NCBI RefSeq assembly: GCF_001507335.1
Contig: NZ_LMAH01000010.1
Location: 36,896 to 100,895, forward strand
Reading direction: 5' to 3'
DNA: 64,000 bases
Origin: Chryseobacterium sp. JAH
Lineage (GTDB): Bacteria > Bacteroidota > Bacteroidia > Flavobacteriales > Weeksellaceae
Shown here: one piece after another, positions 27,496 through 36,528 of the stretch
Layout: the number at the start of each line of letters is the position of its first letter
Numbering within the stretch: position 1 is the first letter of the stretch
Position numbers and translations under genes: made by a program
The notes under the pieces: model-generated
What the model was told of the DNA's origin: nothing
The model's input: the letters and a program-made list of their open reading frames with translations, nothing else
Databases searched by the model: none

Positions 27496-28308
27496 ATGAA
27501 AATATTACTTAACCTTTTGTTATTTTTCTTTACAATTATTGTTGAGGCACAGGTTGGAGTAAACACGCAGACACCTTCAGCAACTTTGGATATTGTCGGG
27601 AAAACAGATTTGCCCAATCACTTTGATGGCATAATTCCGCCTAGAATTACAGGTAATCAGCTTGCAAGTAAAAATTATTCGGTATTGCAAAAAGGTGCCA
27701 TTGTCTATGTAACTCAACCTGTATCTAATCTTTTGGGTCAAGTTATTCTTGTTGTTAAAGAAGGATATTATTATTTCAATGGACAGTTTTGGAATCAGAT
27801 ATTTACTGAACCGATTTACTATGATGCGCTTGTCGTATTGGATGAAACACTTCCTGTAAATACTATTTCTGAACAGACCGCTTGGAACGCATATCTTCCT
27901 TTTCCAATAAATCCTCGGCAGCATTCTTTATCAACAAAAATATATAGACTTGGTACAGCAGGGTCAGGAATAACCGGACAGATTGATGAAAGACGAATCG
28001 GAACAATTGGATATCTAGATCTAACCATTAGCAGCTCAACGCCCATCACTTCAAATTATGTCATGTTGAATCTTTCGAAGCCATTGCGTGATTTAGGTTT
28101 TATGTCAGATGGCAGTGTAGGTACGATCAACAATATTTTGGTAAGCGGAAGTCCTAATGGAGGAGGCTTAGGTGTAGAACAAGGCATAGTTTCATTTACA
28201 AACGTCAATTTCCATTTACTGTTGTGGAAGAATCAAATAGAAAAATTTAACGGTACGATAAAAGGTATGACCACCTTTCCGATTAACTATCTGAACGTAG
28301 TTGAATGA
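27496..28308 (+). CDS. Secreted surface-type protein of the mobilisation operon
   Basis: A 270-residue protein with a signal peptide of about 18 residues ending in VEAQ, then VGVNTQTPSATLDIVGK. That sequence is a common N-terminal start in secreted Bacteroidota proteins of unknown role. The remainder is beta-rich with no recognised domain. Its end overlaps the MobC-like gene by ATGA (28305-28308), so it is translated as the first gene of the mobilisation operon rather than as unrelated chromosome. A role in cell-cell contact or surface exposure during transfer is only a guess. Confidence 0.65.
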   Translation: MKILLNLLLFFFTIIVEAQVGVNTQTPSATLDIVGKTDLPNHFDGIIPPRITGNQLASKNYSVLQKGAIVYVTQPVSNLLGQVILVVKEGYYYFNGQFWNQIFTEPIYYDALVVLDETLPVNTISEQTAWNAYLPFPINPRQHSLSTKIYRLGTAGSGITGQIDERRIGTIGYLDLTISSSTPITSNYVMLNLSKPLRDLGFMSDGSVGTINNILVSGSPNGGGLGVEQGIVSFTNVNFHLLLWKNQIEKFNGTIKGMTTFPINYLNVVE

Positions 28309-28673
28309 TAGATAAAAAGCATTTTGAGAAGAAAGATTACGTTAAAATTAGAATTTCCCTCAGCCAGAAAGAAAAGTGGAAAAGCTTATGCAAGGAAAAA
28401 AATATTTCTATCACAAGTTTAATTATCAATTCCGTCGAAAAAAGAATAATGGATGATGAGAGAAGAAATGTTTTAGAGTTCATTGAAAAACAGGATAATG
28501 TCTTTGTGAAAATTGAGACCAATATCAATCAGGTTGCTAAGATTGTCAACACTCAACGGTTTATTAGTCCCAGGGAGCTGGATGAATTTTTGGAAAAGCT
28601 CTCAGAGATTTCAGAATTGAAAAAGATGCAGAATAGAATATTTGAAAAGATTTATGCTCTGCTGGCAAAATGA
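28305..28673 (+). CDS. MobC-like relaxosome accessory protein
   Basis: A 122-residue basic protein: an N-terminal ribbon-helix-helix-like part (KIRISLSQKEKWKSLCKEKNI), then the segment INQVAKIVNTQ, typical of MobC-type relaxosome proteins, and a helical C-terminus. It would bind near oriT and assist the relaxase. It overlaps the genes on both sides (four bases each), so all three are coupled. Bacteroidota elements place such a gene directly before the relaxase, as here. Confidence 0.75.
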   Translation: MIDKKHFEKKDYVKIRISLSQKEKWKSLCKEKNISITSLIINSVEKRIMDDERRNVLEFIEKQDNVFVKIETNINQVAKIVNTQRFISPRELDEFLEKLSEISELKKMQNRIFEKIYALLAK

Positions 28674-30133
28674 TTATTAAAATTATGGCTCCGGCTGGGT
28701 CTAATTTTCCGGGAGTAAATTATAATGACAAGAAGATCAATGAAGGAAAAGGCGAGTTGATGAAGATGAAAAATTTCCCATCATTTATCAACGGAGATAG
28801 CGAAAAAAAGCAAGTTCAGGATTATTTGAAAGCTATTTCAAATAGAAATAACAAGGTTTTGAAACCTCAATTCCATGCAATGATCTCCACTAAATTTCAG
28901 GAACATTCAAAAGAGGAGCTGACTAAGATTGCTGAAAATTTTATGGATGAAATGGGTTATAGAAAACAACCATTTATAGTGGTCAATCACAATGACACGG
29001 AGAACAATCATGTCCATATTGTCACAACCCGTGTGGACAAACAGACTGGGAAGAAAATTAGTGATAACTACGAGAAGCTTAAGGCTCAAAAAGCATTAAG
29101 CGACACTTTAGAAAAGCTCTATGGACTTAAGTCAGAGGAAAAACTGAATAGACTTTTGAATTATAAGATAAGTTCTATCAATCAATTAGAAACTTTACTT
29201 GATAGGAATGGATACAAAATGGGCAAAAACCCAAATGATGAAAAATATTTGACCCTATTAAAAAACGGTGTTATCCAACAAACGTTAAAGGGAAACCAAT
29301 TAGTCTTTGATAATAAAAATGATAAAAACAGAACAAAGCAACTTCGAGCAATTCTATGGAAATATAAAAACATTTATTCCAATAAAGTTTTTAAAGTTGA
29401 GGATTTTAGAAAACAAGAAGGAATGCTTCCGGAAGAAAAGATGAGAGAAAAAGATAAGCTTACTCCGAAGATAGAATTTGAAAGCGAGCTTCAGAAAAAA
29501 CTGAGAGATGTATTTGGAATAGACATCGTGTTTCATCATAAAGATGAATATCAGCCTTTTGGTTACACTTTAATTGACCATAAAACTGGGACAGTTTATA
29601 AAGGAAGCGAACTTATGAAAATGAGCGAGTTGTTTGAGTTCACGTCCGAAAAAATTGGTAAAAAACTATTTGAAAGTCTGCAGGATTACAATGTAAGAGA
29701 TAGTGATAGTAAAATGCTATTAATGGATTTTCTCAAAGTTAGACATCCAGAAAATGAGATAAAGGAATTTATGCTTTTTGGTAATAAAAAACTTAAAAAC
29801 AAGGAAATATACAATGCCATAAGAAACGATGTTCGAGAATATCTAAAAGCACAAAATAATAAAGATATCAATGTTATAAAGTTGGAAGATGGAAAATATT
29901 ACGTCATTCATTCGAGACTGCATTATATAGGAGAAGTGGAGGCATTGATTGGAGAAAAGCAGTATCAAAAATTGCTTGATCCTCAGATACAGGTTACATC
30001 AAAAACTGAATACAAGACAGGTAACGAATTAAATAAAGCAGTCAACGAATTGTTTTTTGAACTGATGAAAAGTTCCGGCTCAGCCAAAGATCCTGCTGAG
30101 CAAGAACGTAAAAAGAGAAGAAAGCGCCGGTAG
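28670..30133 (+). CDS. Relaxase (MobB/MOBP-type mobilisation nuclease)
   Basis: Nicks oriT and carries the DNA strand into the recipient. Of 487 residues, the first 150 form the relaxase domain: candidate catalytic Tyr18 in GVNYNDKK, then NHND near residue 106 and the metal-binding H114 and H116 in NNHVHIVTTRV. This order fits the Bacteroidota MobB relaxases of the MOBP superfamily. The C-terminal two thirds are highly charged and less conserved, ending in a basic tail KKRRKRR. It is coupled to the MobC-like gene by a four-base overlap. Confidence 0.87.
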   Translation: MIIKIMAPAGSNFPGVNYNDKKINEGKGELMKMKNFPSFINGDSEKKQVQDYLKAISNRNNKVLKPQFHAMISTKFQEHSKEELTKIAENFMDEMGYRKQPFIVVNHNDTENNHVHIVTTRVDKQTGKKISDNYEKLKAQKALSDTLEKLYGLKSEEKLNRLLNYKISSINQLETLLDRNGYKMGKNPNDEKYLTLLKNGVIQQTLKGNQLVFDNKNDKNRTKQLRAILWKYKNIYSNKVFKVEDFRKQEGMLPEEKMREKDKLTPKIEFESELQKKLRDVFGIDIVFHHKDEYQPFGYTLIDHKTGTVYKGSELMKMSELFEFTSEKIGKKLFESLQDYNVRDSDSKMLLMDFLKVRHPENEIKEFMLFGNKKLKNKEIYNAIRNDVREYLKAQNNKDINVIKLEDGKYYVIHSRLHYIGEVEALIGEKQYQKLLDPQIQVTSKTEYKTGNELNKAVNELFFELMKSSGSAKDPAEQERKKRRKRR

Positions 30134-30175
30134 CGGCAGACCATTTATTAAACCAAAAACCAATCACCAATTCAT

Positions 30176-30826
30176 ATGATAATCACTTTTGGAACGCAGA
30201 AAGGAGGAACCGGTAAAACAACTTTAGCTATTGCTTTTGCTAACTACATTGCACTTTCTTCCGAAAGGAAGGTCAATGTATTCGATTTTGATTTTCAGAA
30301 GTCGTTTTACTACAAATGGAAAGAGGATGGATTGCTCGATATTCCAAAGCTGTATGATGTAGAAATTATTGATGAGGAGAATGAGCAGCCTTTTTCGGAT
30401 TTTGAACATTTGATTGAAATGAAGGAAAGTGAAGACGTTAATGTGTTTGACCTTGCAGGAACATTGGATGCAAAATACAGTGATCTGCTTATTTACAGTG
30501 ATTTTATAGTTATTCCTTTTGAATACTCTAATGTATCTGCAAAATCGACCTTGGTGTTTATCAATTTTTTAGGTCTTTTGGAAAGTCAGGCAGCGCGGGT
30601 ATTTATCAGATCAAAATATGATAAAGGCTATAAGTACCAGAATCAGGAAGGTATGGATGCCGAGATTAGTAAATATGGTCTTCTGTTAAAAAGCCCGGTA
30701 TTTAAAAGGAATTGTTTGCAGACTATTGATACAAGGAAACTGACCTATGAACAAAAATATGCTGTAAAAAATTCCTTCTTGGAGCTGACAGAATACATTA
30801 ATAAATGTCTTGAAATTACATTATAA
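30176..30826 (+). CDS. ParA-family ATPase (TraA-like)
   Basis: A 216-residue P-loop ATPase with the deviant Walker A motif KGGTGKTT (residues 9-16) and a DFDFQKS segment near residue 40. Bacteroidota conjugative elements start their transfer operon with such a ParA/MinD-like protein, named TraA in CTnDOT. It may position the transfer apparatus or the element. No ParB or centromere-like gene is next to it. It begins about 40 bp after the relaxase gene. Confidence 0.82.
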   Translation: MIITFGTQKGGTGKTTLAIAFANYIALSSERKVNVFDFDFQKSFYYKWKEDGLLDIPKLYDVEIIDEENEQPFSDFEHLIEMKESEDVNVFDLAGTLDAKYSDLLIYSDFIVIPFEYSNVSAKSTLVFINFLGLLESQAARVFIRSKYDKGYKYQNQEGMDAEISKYGLLLKSPVFKRNCLQTIDTRKLTYEQKYAVKNSFLELTEYINKCLEITL

Positions 30827-30849
30827 CAAAATCATTAATACCATCTCAA

Positions 30850-31353
30850 ATGACAAAAATAATTATCAGTATTATCTCTGTTTATCTGCTATACTACGTA
30901 GGAAACATCATCTATGACCTTTTCCTGAAAAAGGATATTTCTAAGAATCAAGATGAAACCGAAGAATATTCTTTGAATGATTTTCTTGATAATAATACAA
31001 CTGAAGTACAACAAGTCAGCATCGATGATGTCGAAAATATAAATACTCCTAATTCATTCAACAAAAGAGAACTTTCTCCCGTAATAGAGGACGGACATAA
31101 TGAAAACAGAGACCTTGAGTATTGGAGAAATAAGTTCGAGTCTGAAAATGATATTGACAGTTTTAATGAAATTTCAGAATCTAAAGAGGTAGAAGAAATT
31201 TCCACTGTTGTACAAGTTGAAAACACTCCAATGCCTAACTCAAGAAATCAATCATATCATAAGCAGTTCTATCAGTTCCTAAACCTTGCCGAGACCAGTG
31301 TACAGGTTCTTGCAGACCATGACGGTTACAAGATTTATCAGTCGCTGATCTAA
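30850..31353 (+). CDS. Membrane-anchored conjugation-module protein of unknown role
   Basis: A 167-residue protein with one N-terminal membrane segment (about residues 4-22), followed by a long acidic, low-complexity region and a conserved-looking C-terminus (YHKQFYQFLNLAETSVQVLADHDGYKIYQSL). Its place between ParA and TraE corresponds to the small TraB-TraD genes of CTnDOT-type elements, but I cannot assign it to one of them. The 118 bp after it are gene-free. Confidence 0.55.
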   Translation: MTKIIISIISVYLLYYVGNIIYDLFLKKDISKNQDETEEYSLNDFLDNNTTEVQQVSIDDVENINTPNSFNKRELSPVIEDGHNENRDLEYWRNKFESENDIDSFNEISESKEVEEISTVVQVENTPMPNSRNQSYHKQFYQFLNLAETSVQVLADHDGYKIYQSLI

Positions 31354-31471
31354 AACATTAAGCAACCCTTCCAATTCTATTCTGATCCGCCAATAAATGG
31401 CGGATAGCATACCTCTTATGCCTTTTTCTGAGCAAAATAACCACAATTCTAACCATAAATATTTAATCATT

Positions 31472-31792
31472 ATGAATTACAGGAGTACACGTAATCAAAT
31501 TATTACAAAATTATTTACTGCCACATTATTACTTCTTGCAGTAACCCCAATTTTTGCTCAGGGCGGTGCAACGGCAATTTCCAATGCAGCGAACGACATT
31601 AAGGATTATTGGGATCCTATCAAGCTTATTCTCAAGGCAGTCGGAGGTTTGGTAGGTTTCATAGGCGGTCTGAGAGTCTATAACAAGTGGACGAATGGCG
31701 ATCAGGATGTCAACAAAGAAATCCTGGGCTATGGAGGAGCGATGATATTCTTATTGGTAGTTCCGGAATTCGTAACAGCATTCTTTGCTTAA
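31472..31792 (+). CDS. traE: Conjugation protein TraE
   Basis: A 106-residue membrane protein with a signal-like N-terminus ending in IFAQ and two further hydrophobic segments (about 55-72 and 88-105), matching TraE (DUF4134), the VirB2-like pilin candidate of Bacteroidota transfer systems. I use the ATG at 31472 rather than an upstream ATG at 31397, because the later start gives a proper leader and the family length. It ends one base before the TraF start. Confidence 0.82.
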   Translation: MNYRSTRNQIITKLFTATLLLLAVTPIFAQGGATAISNAANDIKDYWDPIKLILKAVGGLVGFIGGLRVYNKWTNGDQDVNKEILGYGGAMIFLLVVPEFVTAFFA

Positions 31793-31793
31793 T

Positions 31794-32114
31794 ATGGGTT
31801 TCTATCTCTACAAGGGGCTTAAGAAACCCCTTGTATTCTTCGGACTCAAAGGGAAATATATTTTCTATGCAGTTGGTGTTATCGGAGGTGGCGTCATTGC
31901 GGCACTTGTCTTATCCAAGTTCGGATTACTGGGTTCTCTATTAGGACTTGCAGTAACAGCAGGAGGTGTTTATCTCATTTTCAAAAGACAAGACAAGCAC
32001 GGTCTTTATGCCAAGACCAAAAACTTCAATCAGATTTTAATTTTTCCTAAGAGGATTATCAACACTAAGCTTTTAAAGCAAAACAAATCAAACGGTTTTG
32101 AAATCAACAATTAA
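31794..32114 (+). CDS. traF: Conjugation protein TraF
   Basis: A 106-residue protein with two membrane segments (about 24-45 and 50-66), then a basic tail. The sequence FYLYKGLKKPLVFFGLKGKYI and the hydrophobic pair match TraF (DUF4133), the VirB3-like partner of TraG. The ATG at 31794 is preferred to the TTG at 31785, which overlaps the traE end. The genes traE-traF-traG in this order are diagnostic of the family. Confidence 0.85.
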   Translation: MGFYLYKGLKKPLVFFGLKGKYIFYAVGVIGGGVIAALVLSKFGLLGSLLGLAVTAGGVYLIFKRQDKHGLYAKTKNFNQILIFPKRIINTKLLKQNKSNGFEINN

Positions 32115-32124
32115 ATAAATTAAA

Positions 32125-35100
32125 ATGAAAATTAAAAAACACGCATTTGACATTCCTTTTATTGGCTTCGATTATGGGAAAGATTTCGGATGGGATTTTG
32201 ATGTCTTGTTTGGGCAGTATGGAAATCCCATTATCGGTATCCGTATAAGGAATGCTGTTGAGCAATATTCTGCTGATCCGGATAATTACCTGAATTTTCA
32301 TACTGTTTTAAATCAAGTCGTATCCATTATTGGAGAGGGTAGGATCGTGCAAAAGCTCGATATTTTTTCAAAAAAGAAATACACTGCAGAACATTCCAAT
32401 CAATTTCTTCAGCAAAAATACTCCGAACACTTTGATGGTAGACTCTTCAAAACCATTGAAACAGTACTTTTCTTCACGGATATTATTGATGACAGGCTGA
32501 AAAAGAAAATGAAGCACTATCATTTTTCTGATAAAAGCTACAAAGAGCTACGGGATAAATGTCAAAAAGTAGTGATGCTGCTCAAGCAGAATGACTGCGA
32601 ACCACAGTTCTTATTTGCAGAGGATTTTGAATATTACATATCAGGTGTATTATCAATGCATTTGTCAGATGTTCCAAGTTTTGATAACATCAAAAGTACC
32701 AGTGAATATCTGCAGATAGGAAACCGATTTGTCAAAAATGTTTCTTTTGTCGATGTTGAAAATATCGATTTGCCTTCTGAAATTGAAACATATTCTATTC
32801 TCGGAGGAAATGGGGCTGCATCTGAAACCGCTGTTGATAATTTTACATTCATCAATGAGCTAGAAGATTATGAAACAATCATCTACAATCAGGTCATTAC
32901 TATTCCTCTTCAGGCACAACAGCAAAGGGAACTCGACAAGAAAAAGAAAAAGCACGAAGGAGCGGCTAATAATTCTCCATCCAATGCGATCATAGCTGAA
33001 GAAATCCAAACACTTTTGCACAACATTGCAGTTGATGGGCATTTGGTTGTAAATGCTCATTTTTCACTTCTTTTTTCAGCAAAGACTTTGGAAAAAATGG
33101 AGAATATACAGTCGATGATTGAAAATAAGCTCTTCACAAAAGGAATTATTGTTTCCAAGAATGCGTACAACCAATTGGAACTTTTCCGGTCAGCCATCCC
33201 AGGTAATTCTACAGAGCTAAGAGAGTACGACCTTTTTATGACGACAAGCGAAGCGGCCTTGTGTTTTTTTTTTAAAGAGAGTTACCCCGTGAACGAAGAA
33301 TCCAACTTTTATTTAAGGTTTACAGATCGGCAGGGTGTTCCGTTAAAGGTCGATCCTGCTGATCTACCGATGAAAATTGGACGCATCAATAACCGGAACA
33401 AGTTTGTCCTTGGACCAAGCGGATCAGGAAAGAGTTTTTTAATGAATAATATCATTGAGCAATACCTTACTTACAATTATGACGTTGTCATCGTTGATAC
33501 CGGAGATTCTTATTCGGGAACCTGTAAATATAAAGGAGGGAGATACATTCAGTACACAGAGGAAAAACCAATCACAATGAATCCTTTTTTAATGGATAAA
33601 AAAGAGTTCAATATTGAAAAAATTGAATTTTTGACCAACCTTATATTCCTGATATGGCAAGGACCCGATGCATCAATGTCATCTGCACAAAAATCAATTT
33701 TAGATAATGTGCTGATGTCTTATTATCGTCAGTATTTCAATTCAGGAACCCAATGGTACGACCTTAAAAGTTCAGAGGAATTGATCCTCTATCTTCATAA
33801 ATACAATGTACACGAAGAGGATATTTGTGCAGAGTATGAGAATGAAAGTAAAGTACAAAGAACATATTATGACATTTTAGAAATTACTTTTGATGCAAGT
33901 TCTGAGGAAATTAAAGAAGCAGGGAGAAAACTTTTGAAATTCTATCATCCCGATAAGAACATCAACAATCCAGACTATGACAGTGATCAATTTTATACAG
34001 TCTATGAAGCTTACGATACGCTTAATGATGAAGAAAGAAGACGGATTTATAATGAAACCCAATTGATTCTTATAAAATCGAATGAACTTATCAGACAATC
34101 GGAAATAAAAGAAAACTGGAGTGAATCGTTTAGAAAAGCCATCATCAAAAAAATTAAGGAAGTAGAAGAAAAGTTAGATGCAAAAGAGCTTTCATTTAAT
34201 GGATTCTATGATTACTGCGACAAATTCCTGCCTCTGTATTTAAATAATAAAAAATACAGCATCTCGGAAAGGGAATTTAATTTAAGAACTTTCCTTTTCG
34301 TTCTGAAGGACTTCTACAAAGGCGGACGTTATGGAACCACACTCAATGAAAGTGCCGATAATACTTTGTTTGACGAGTCATTTATTGTCTTTGAAATTGA
34401 TAATGTAAAGGATAATCCCAAGCTTTTTCCTATCGTAACACTTATCATTATGGATACCTTCATCCAGAAAATGAGATTGAGGAAAGACCGAAGAAAAGCG
34501 CTCATCATAGAAGAAGCTTGGAAGGCAATTGCCAGTAAGCTTATGGGCGGATACATTTTGTATCTCTATAAAACAGTAAGGAAATTCTGGGGAGAAGCAG
34601 TGGTAGTAACACAGGAACTGGATGATATTATCGGAAATGCCGTCGTAAAAGACAGTATCATTAATAATTCTGATACGTTCATTCTTTTGGATCAGACCAA
34701 GTTCAAAGACAATTTTGACCGTATAGCAGCTTTACTCTCATTGAATAAAGTTGAGCAGAACAAAATTTTTACTATCAACAATCTTAATAACAAGTTTGGT
34801 CGAAGCAGGTTCAAGGAGTTTTATCTCAAACGAGGTTCTAAAGGCGAAGTCTATGGAAATGAAGTTTCAATAGAACAGTATCTAACCTACACCACTGAAA
34901 AACCCGAAAAATCAGCAGTCGACTATTACGTTCAAAAATACGGAAGCTATGATGAAGCACTCATTAAAATTGTATCGGATTTAAAATCTTTTGGAGACAG
35001 TCTTGAAAATCTTGTGTCGCTGGTCAATCTGTATCAAAATCCATTGGATTTAAAACTTGATTCTTTTTACAAAATGATGAAGGCAGAAAACAAAGGAAAA

Positions 35101-35193
35101 AATGTTTTCAAAATCATCAACCAGGAACTGGAAGACTACCAAGTCAGTTTTTCAGAATTAATCGACAAAAAATATCACTATGAAAAAGTTTAG
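32125..35193 (+). CDS. traG: VirB4-like conjugation ATPase TraG with an internal DnaJ J-domain
   Basis: The ATPase that powers assembly of the transfer channel, at the inner membrane. 1022 residues is longer than the roughly 830 I expect for CTnDOT-type TraG. Walker A is GPSGSGKS at residues 430-437, and Walker B with the EEAW segment is near 792. Between them, residues about 580-645 (33859-34060) form an apparently complete J-domain: YYDILEI, ASSEEIKEAGRKL, the HPD tripeptide at 608-610, and EAYDTLNDEERRRIY. J-domains stimulate Hsp70/DnaK, so this one could recruit the chaperone to the channel. The end overlaps the next gene by 14 bases. Confidence 0.88.
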   Translation: MKIKKHAFDIPFIGFDYGKDFGWDFDVLFGQYGNPIIGIRIRNAVEQYSADPDNYLNFHTVLNQVVSIIGEGRIVQKLDIFSKKKYTAEHSNQFLQQKYSEHFDGRLFKTIETVLFFTDIIDDRLKKKMKHYHFSDKSYKELRDKCQKVVMLLKQNDCEPQFLFAEDFEYYISGVLSMHLSDVPSFDNIKSTSEYLQIGNRFVKNVSFVDVENIDLPSEIETYSILGGNGAASETAVDNFTFINELEDYETIIYNQVITIPLQAQQQRELDKKKKKHEGAANNSPSNAIIAEEIQTLLHNIAVDGHLVVNAHFSLLFSAKTLEKMENIQSMIENKLFTKGIIVSKNAYNQLELFRSAIPGNSTELREYDLFMTTSEAALCFFFKESYPVNEESNFYLRFTDRQGVPLKVDPADLPMKIGRINNRNKFVLGPSGSGKSFLMNNIIEQYLTYNYDVVIVDTGDSYSGTCKYKGGRYIQYTEEKPITMNPFLMDKKEFNIEKIEFLTNLIFLIWQGPDASMSSAQKSILDNVLMSYYRQYFNSGTQWYDLKSSEELILYLHKYNVHEEDICAEYENESKVQRTYYDILEITFDASSEEIKEAGRKLLKFYHPDKNINNPDYDSDQFYTVYEAYDTLNDEERRRIYNETQLILIKSNELIRQSEIKENWSESFRKAIIKKIKEVEEKLDAKELSFNGFYDYCDKFLPLYLNNKKYSISEREFNLRTFLFVLKDFYKGGRYGTTLNESADNTLFDESFIVFEIDNVKDNPKLFPIVTLIIMDTFIQKMRLRKDRRKALIIEEAWKAIASKLMGGYILYLYKTVRKFWGEAVVVTQELDDIIGNAVVKDSIINNSDTFILLDQTKFKDNFDRIAALLSLNKVEQNKIFTINNLNNKFGRSRFKEFYLKRGSKGEVYGNEVSIEQYLTYTTEKPEKSAVDYYVQKYGSYDEALIKIVSDLKSFGDSLENLVSLVNLYQNPLDLKLDSFYKMMKAENKGKNVFKIINQELEDYQVSFSELIDKKYHYEKV

Positions 35194-35833
35194 TTTATTT
35201 TTTTTAGGATGTGGGAGTTTTCTATTTGCCCAGAATACCTACATCGATCCGACGGTTACAGCTGCAATGATATTGTATTCTGAAAATCTAAAAGCCAAGC
35301 AGAATGATGTCATTGAGGAAACCTCAAAATTGAAGGATGCCCAAACCTGGGTGGGAACACAAATGGTTGCAGCCAATGATATCCAGAATAAAATACTAAA
35401 AGGTTTAAAAGAAGTTTCCGGAACTCTGCAGAACGGTATTCAGGTACAGCAAATCTATTCTGAACTTAACAAATGCTACGCTTATTCGTCAGAAGTAGTT
35501 CAATTGGCTTCACAGCATCCGCAATATGCCATTTTTGGGACAAAAGCTTCACAGAAAACTTACGAGCAAAGTCTGAAGATTGTAACAGATGTTACCGACA
35601 TACTTGCTTCCGGTGAACTGAATCTGGCTACTGCAGGTGATCGATACAAGATTCTACACAATATCTCCACTAATGTGAAAACTTTGAAGTTATGGCTTTT
35701 GGCAATCAAATTACGATTAGAAAAGGCAAACAGATTAGGGTTTTGGAATTCTATCAATCCTTTTGCGGGGTATATCAATACTGACAAAGGTATTGTTGAA
35801 AACATAATGAACAGATATAAGCGAAACTTTTAA
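35180..35833 (+). CDS. Conjugation-module secreted protein, paralogue 1 of the DK-IV-YK family
   Basis: A 217-residue, mostly helical protein with a signal peptide (FLFAQ near residue 17). It has a central heptad-like helical part, the segment QLASQHPQYAIF, and ends TDKGIVENIMNRYKRNF. The segment and ending recur in the protein encoded at 36529, and the ending in those at 35844 and 37199. The position after traG is that of TraH/TraI in CTnDOT-type elements, and TraI (DUF4141) is also a helical secreted protein, so it may be a distant equivalent. Confidence 0.65.
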   Translation: MKKFSLFFLGCGSFLFAQNTYIDPTVTAAMILYSENLKAKQNDVIEETSKLKDAQTWVGTQMVAANDIQNKILKGLKEVSGTLQNGIQVQQIYSELNKCYAYSSEVVQLASQHPQYAIFGTKASQKTYEQSLKIVTDVTDILASGELNLATAGDRYKILHNISTNVKTLKLWLLAIKLRLEKANRLGFWNSINPFAGYINTDKGIVENIMNRYKRNF

Positions 35834-35843
35834 AACTCAAATA

Positions 35844-36527
35844 ATGAAACGGATTTTGCAAATATCGTCTGTTGTTCTGATATATATTTTACTTACTTCT
35901 TCCGGAGGTAGTTCTACACCAGCCTGGCAGCAGGAAAATGTTTCTTTTCCAATGATGGATCTTGAAATCAATGCAACGATGAAAGAACAGGACAGGCAGA
36001 AAGAAATGAGGCAAAAACAAACGCTGAATGCTACTGTAGAGACAGCTAATCAGACACAATGGAAAAATTTCAAAGAGAAGATTACCAAAGTACAGGACAG
36101 ATTGCGAATTGTATCATTTGCAATTCAGGCAATACCTACAGGTGTCGCAATGAGCAGGGAAATAACGAAGATAACAGATAACCAGACTGCCATTATTAAT
36201 GAGATTAATACAGCCCCTTATTCAATAATATCTGTTTTGCCCGCTCAAGTGCAATTTGTGGATGATCTGCAGATGGTCACCAGATTGATAACCGGCATTA
36301 TCCTGTCATACGGAGCTATCAACCAAATGGAAAAATCTGAACGCGAGGTCTTGCTGGATTACGCATTAAGTGAAGTTAAAGCACTCAGCAGAAATTCCAC
36401 CTATATGCTTTTGAAAGTTAGAGATATCAAAGCTAAAGTCTTACGAAACAAAAGAGCATTCCAATACTATGTCAACAGAGATAAACAAGTGGTGGAAAGT
36501 ATTATGAATAATATCAAATCCTTTTAA
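35844..36527 (+). CDS. Conjugation-module secreted protein, paralogue 2 of the DK-IV-YK family
   Basis: A 227-residue protein with a hydrophobic N-terminus (VVLIYILLTSSGG), then a Gln/Lys-rich helical region and a C-terminal helix set ending NRDKQVVESIMNNIKSF. The ending matches the neighbours' shared tail. Two moderately hydrophobic stretches near residues 100 and 150 could be membrane contacts. It is 10 bp from the previous gene and one base from the next, so it is co-translated with them. The function is unknown. Confidence 0.62.
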   Translation: MKRILQISSVVLIYILLTSSGGSSTPAWQQENVSFPMMDLEINATMKEQDRQKEMRQKQTLNATVETANQTQWKNFKEKITKVQDRLRIVSFAIQAIPTGVAMSREITKITDNQTAIINEINTAPYSIISVLPAQVQFVDDLQMVTRLITGIILSYGAINQMEKSEREVLLDYALSEVKALSRNSTYMLLKVRDIKAKVLRNKRAFQYYVNRDKQVVESIMNNIKSF

Positions 36528-36528
36528 G

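Noticed and set aside
30176..30826. Plasmid partition locus
   Set aside because: The ParA-like gene has no ParB or centromere-like repeats beside it and lies in the TraA position of a transfer operon.
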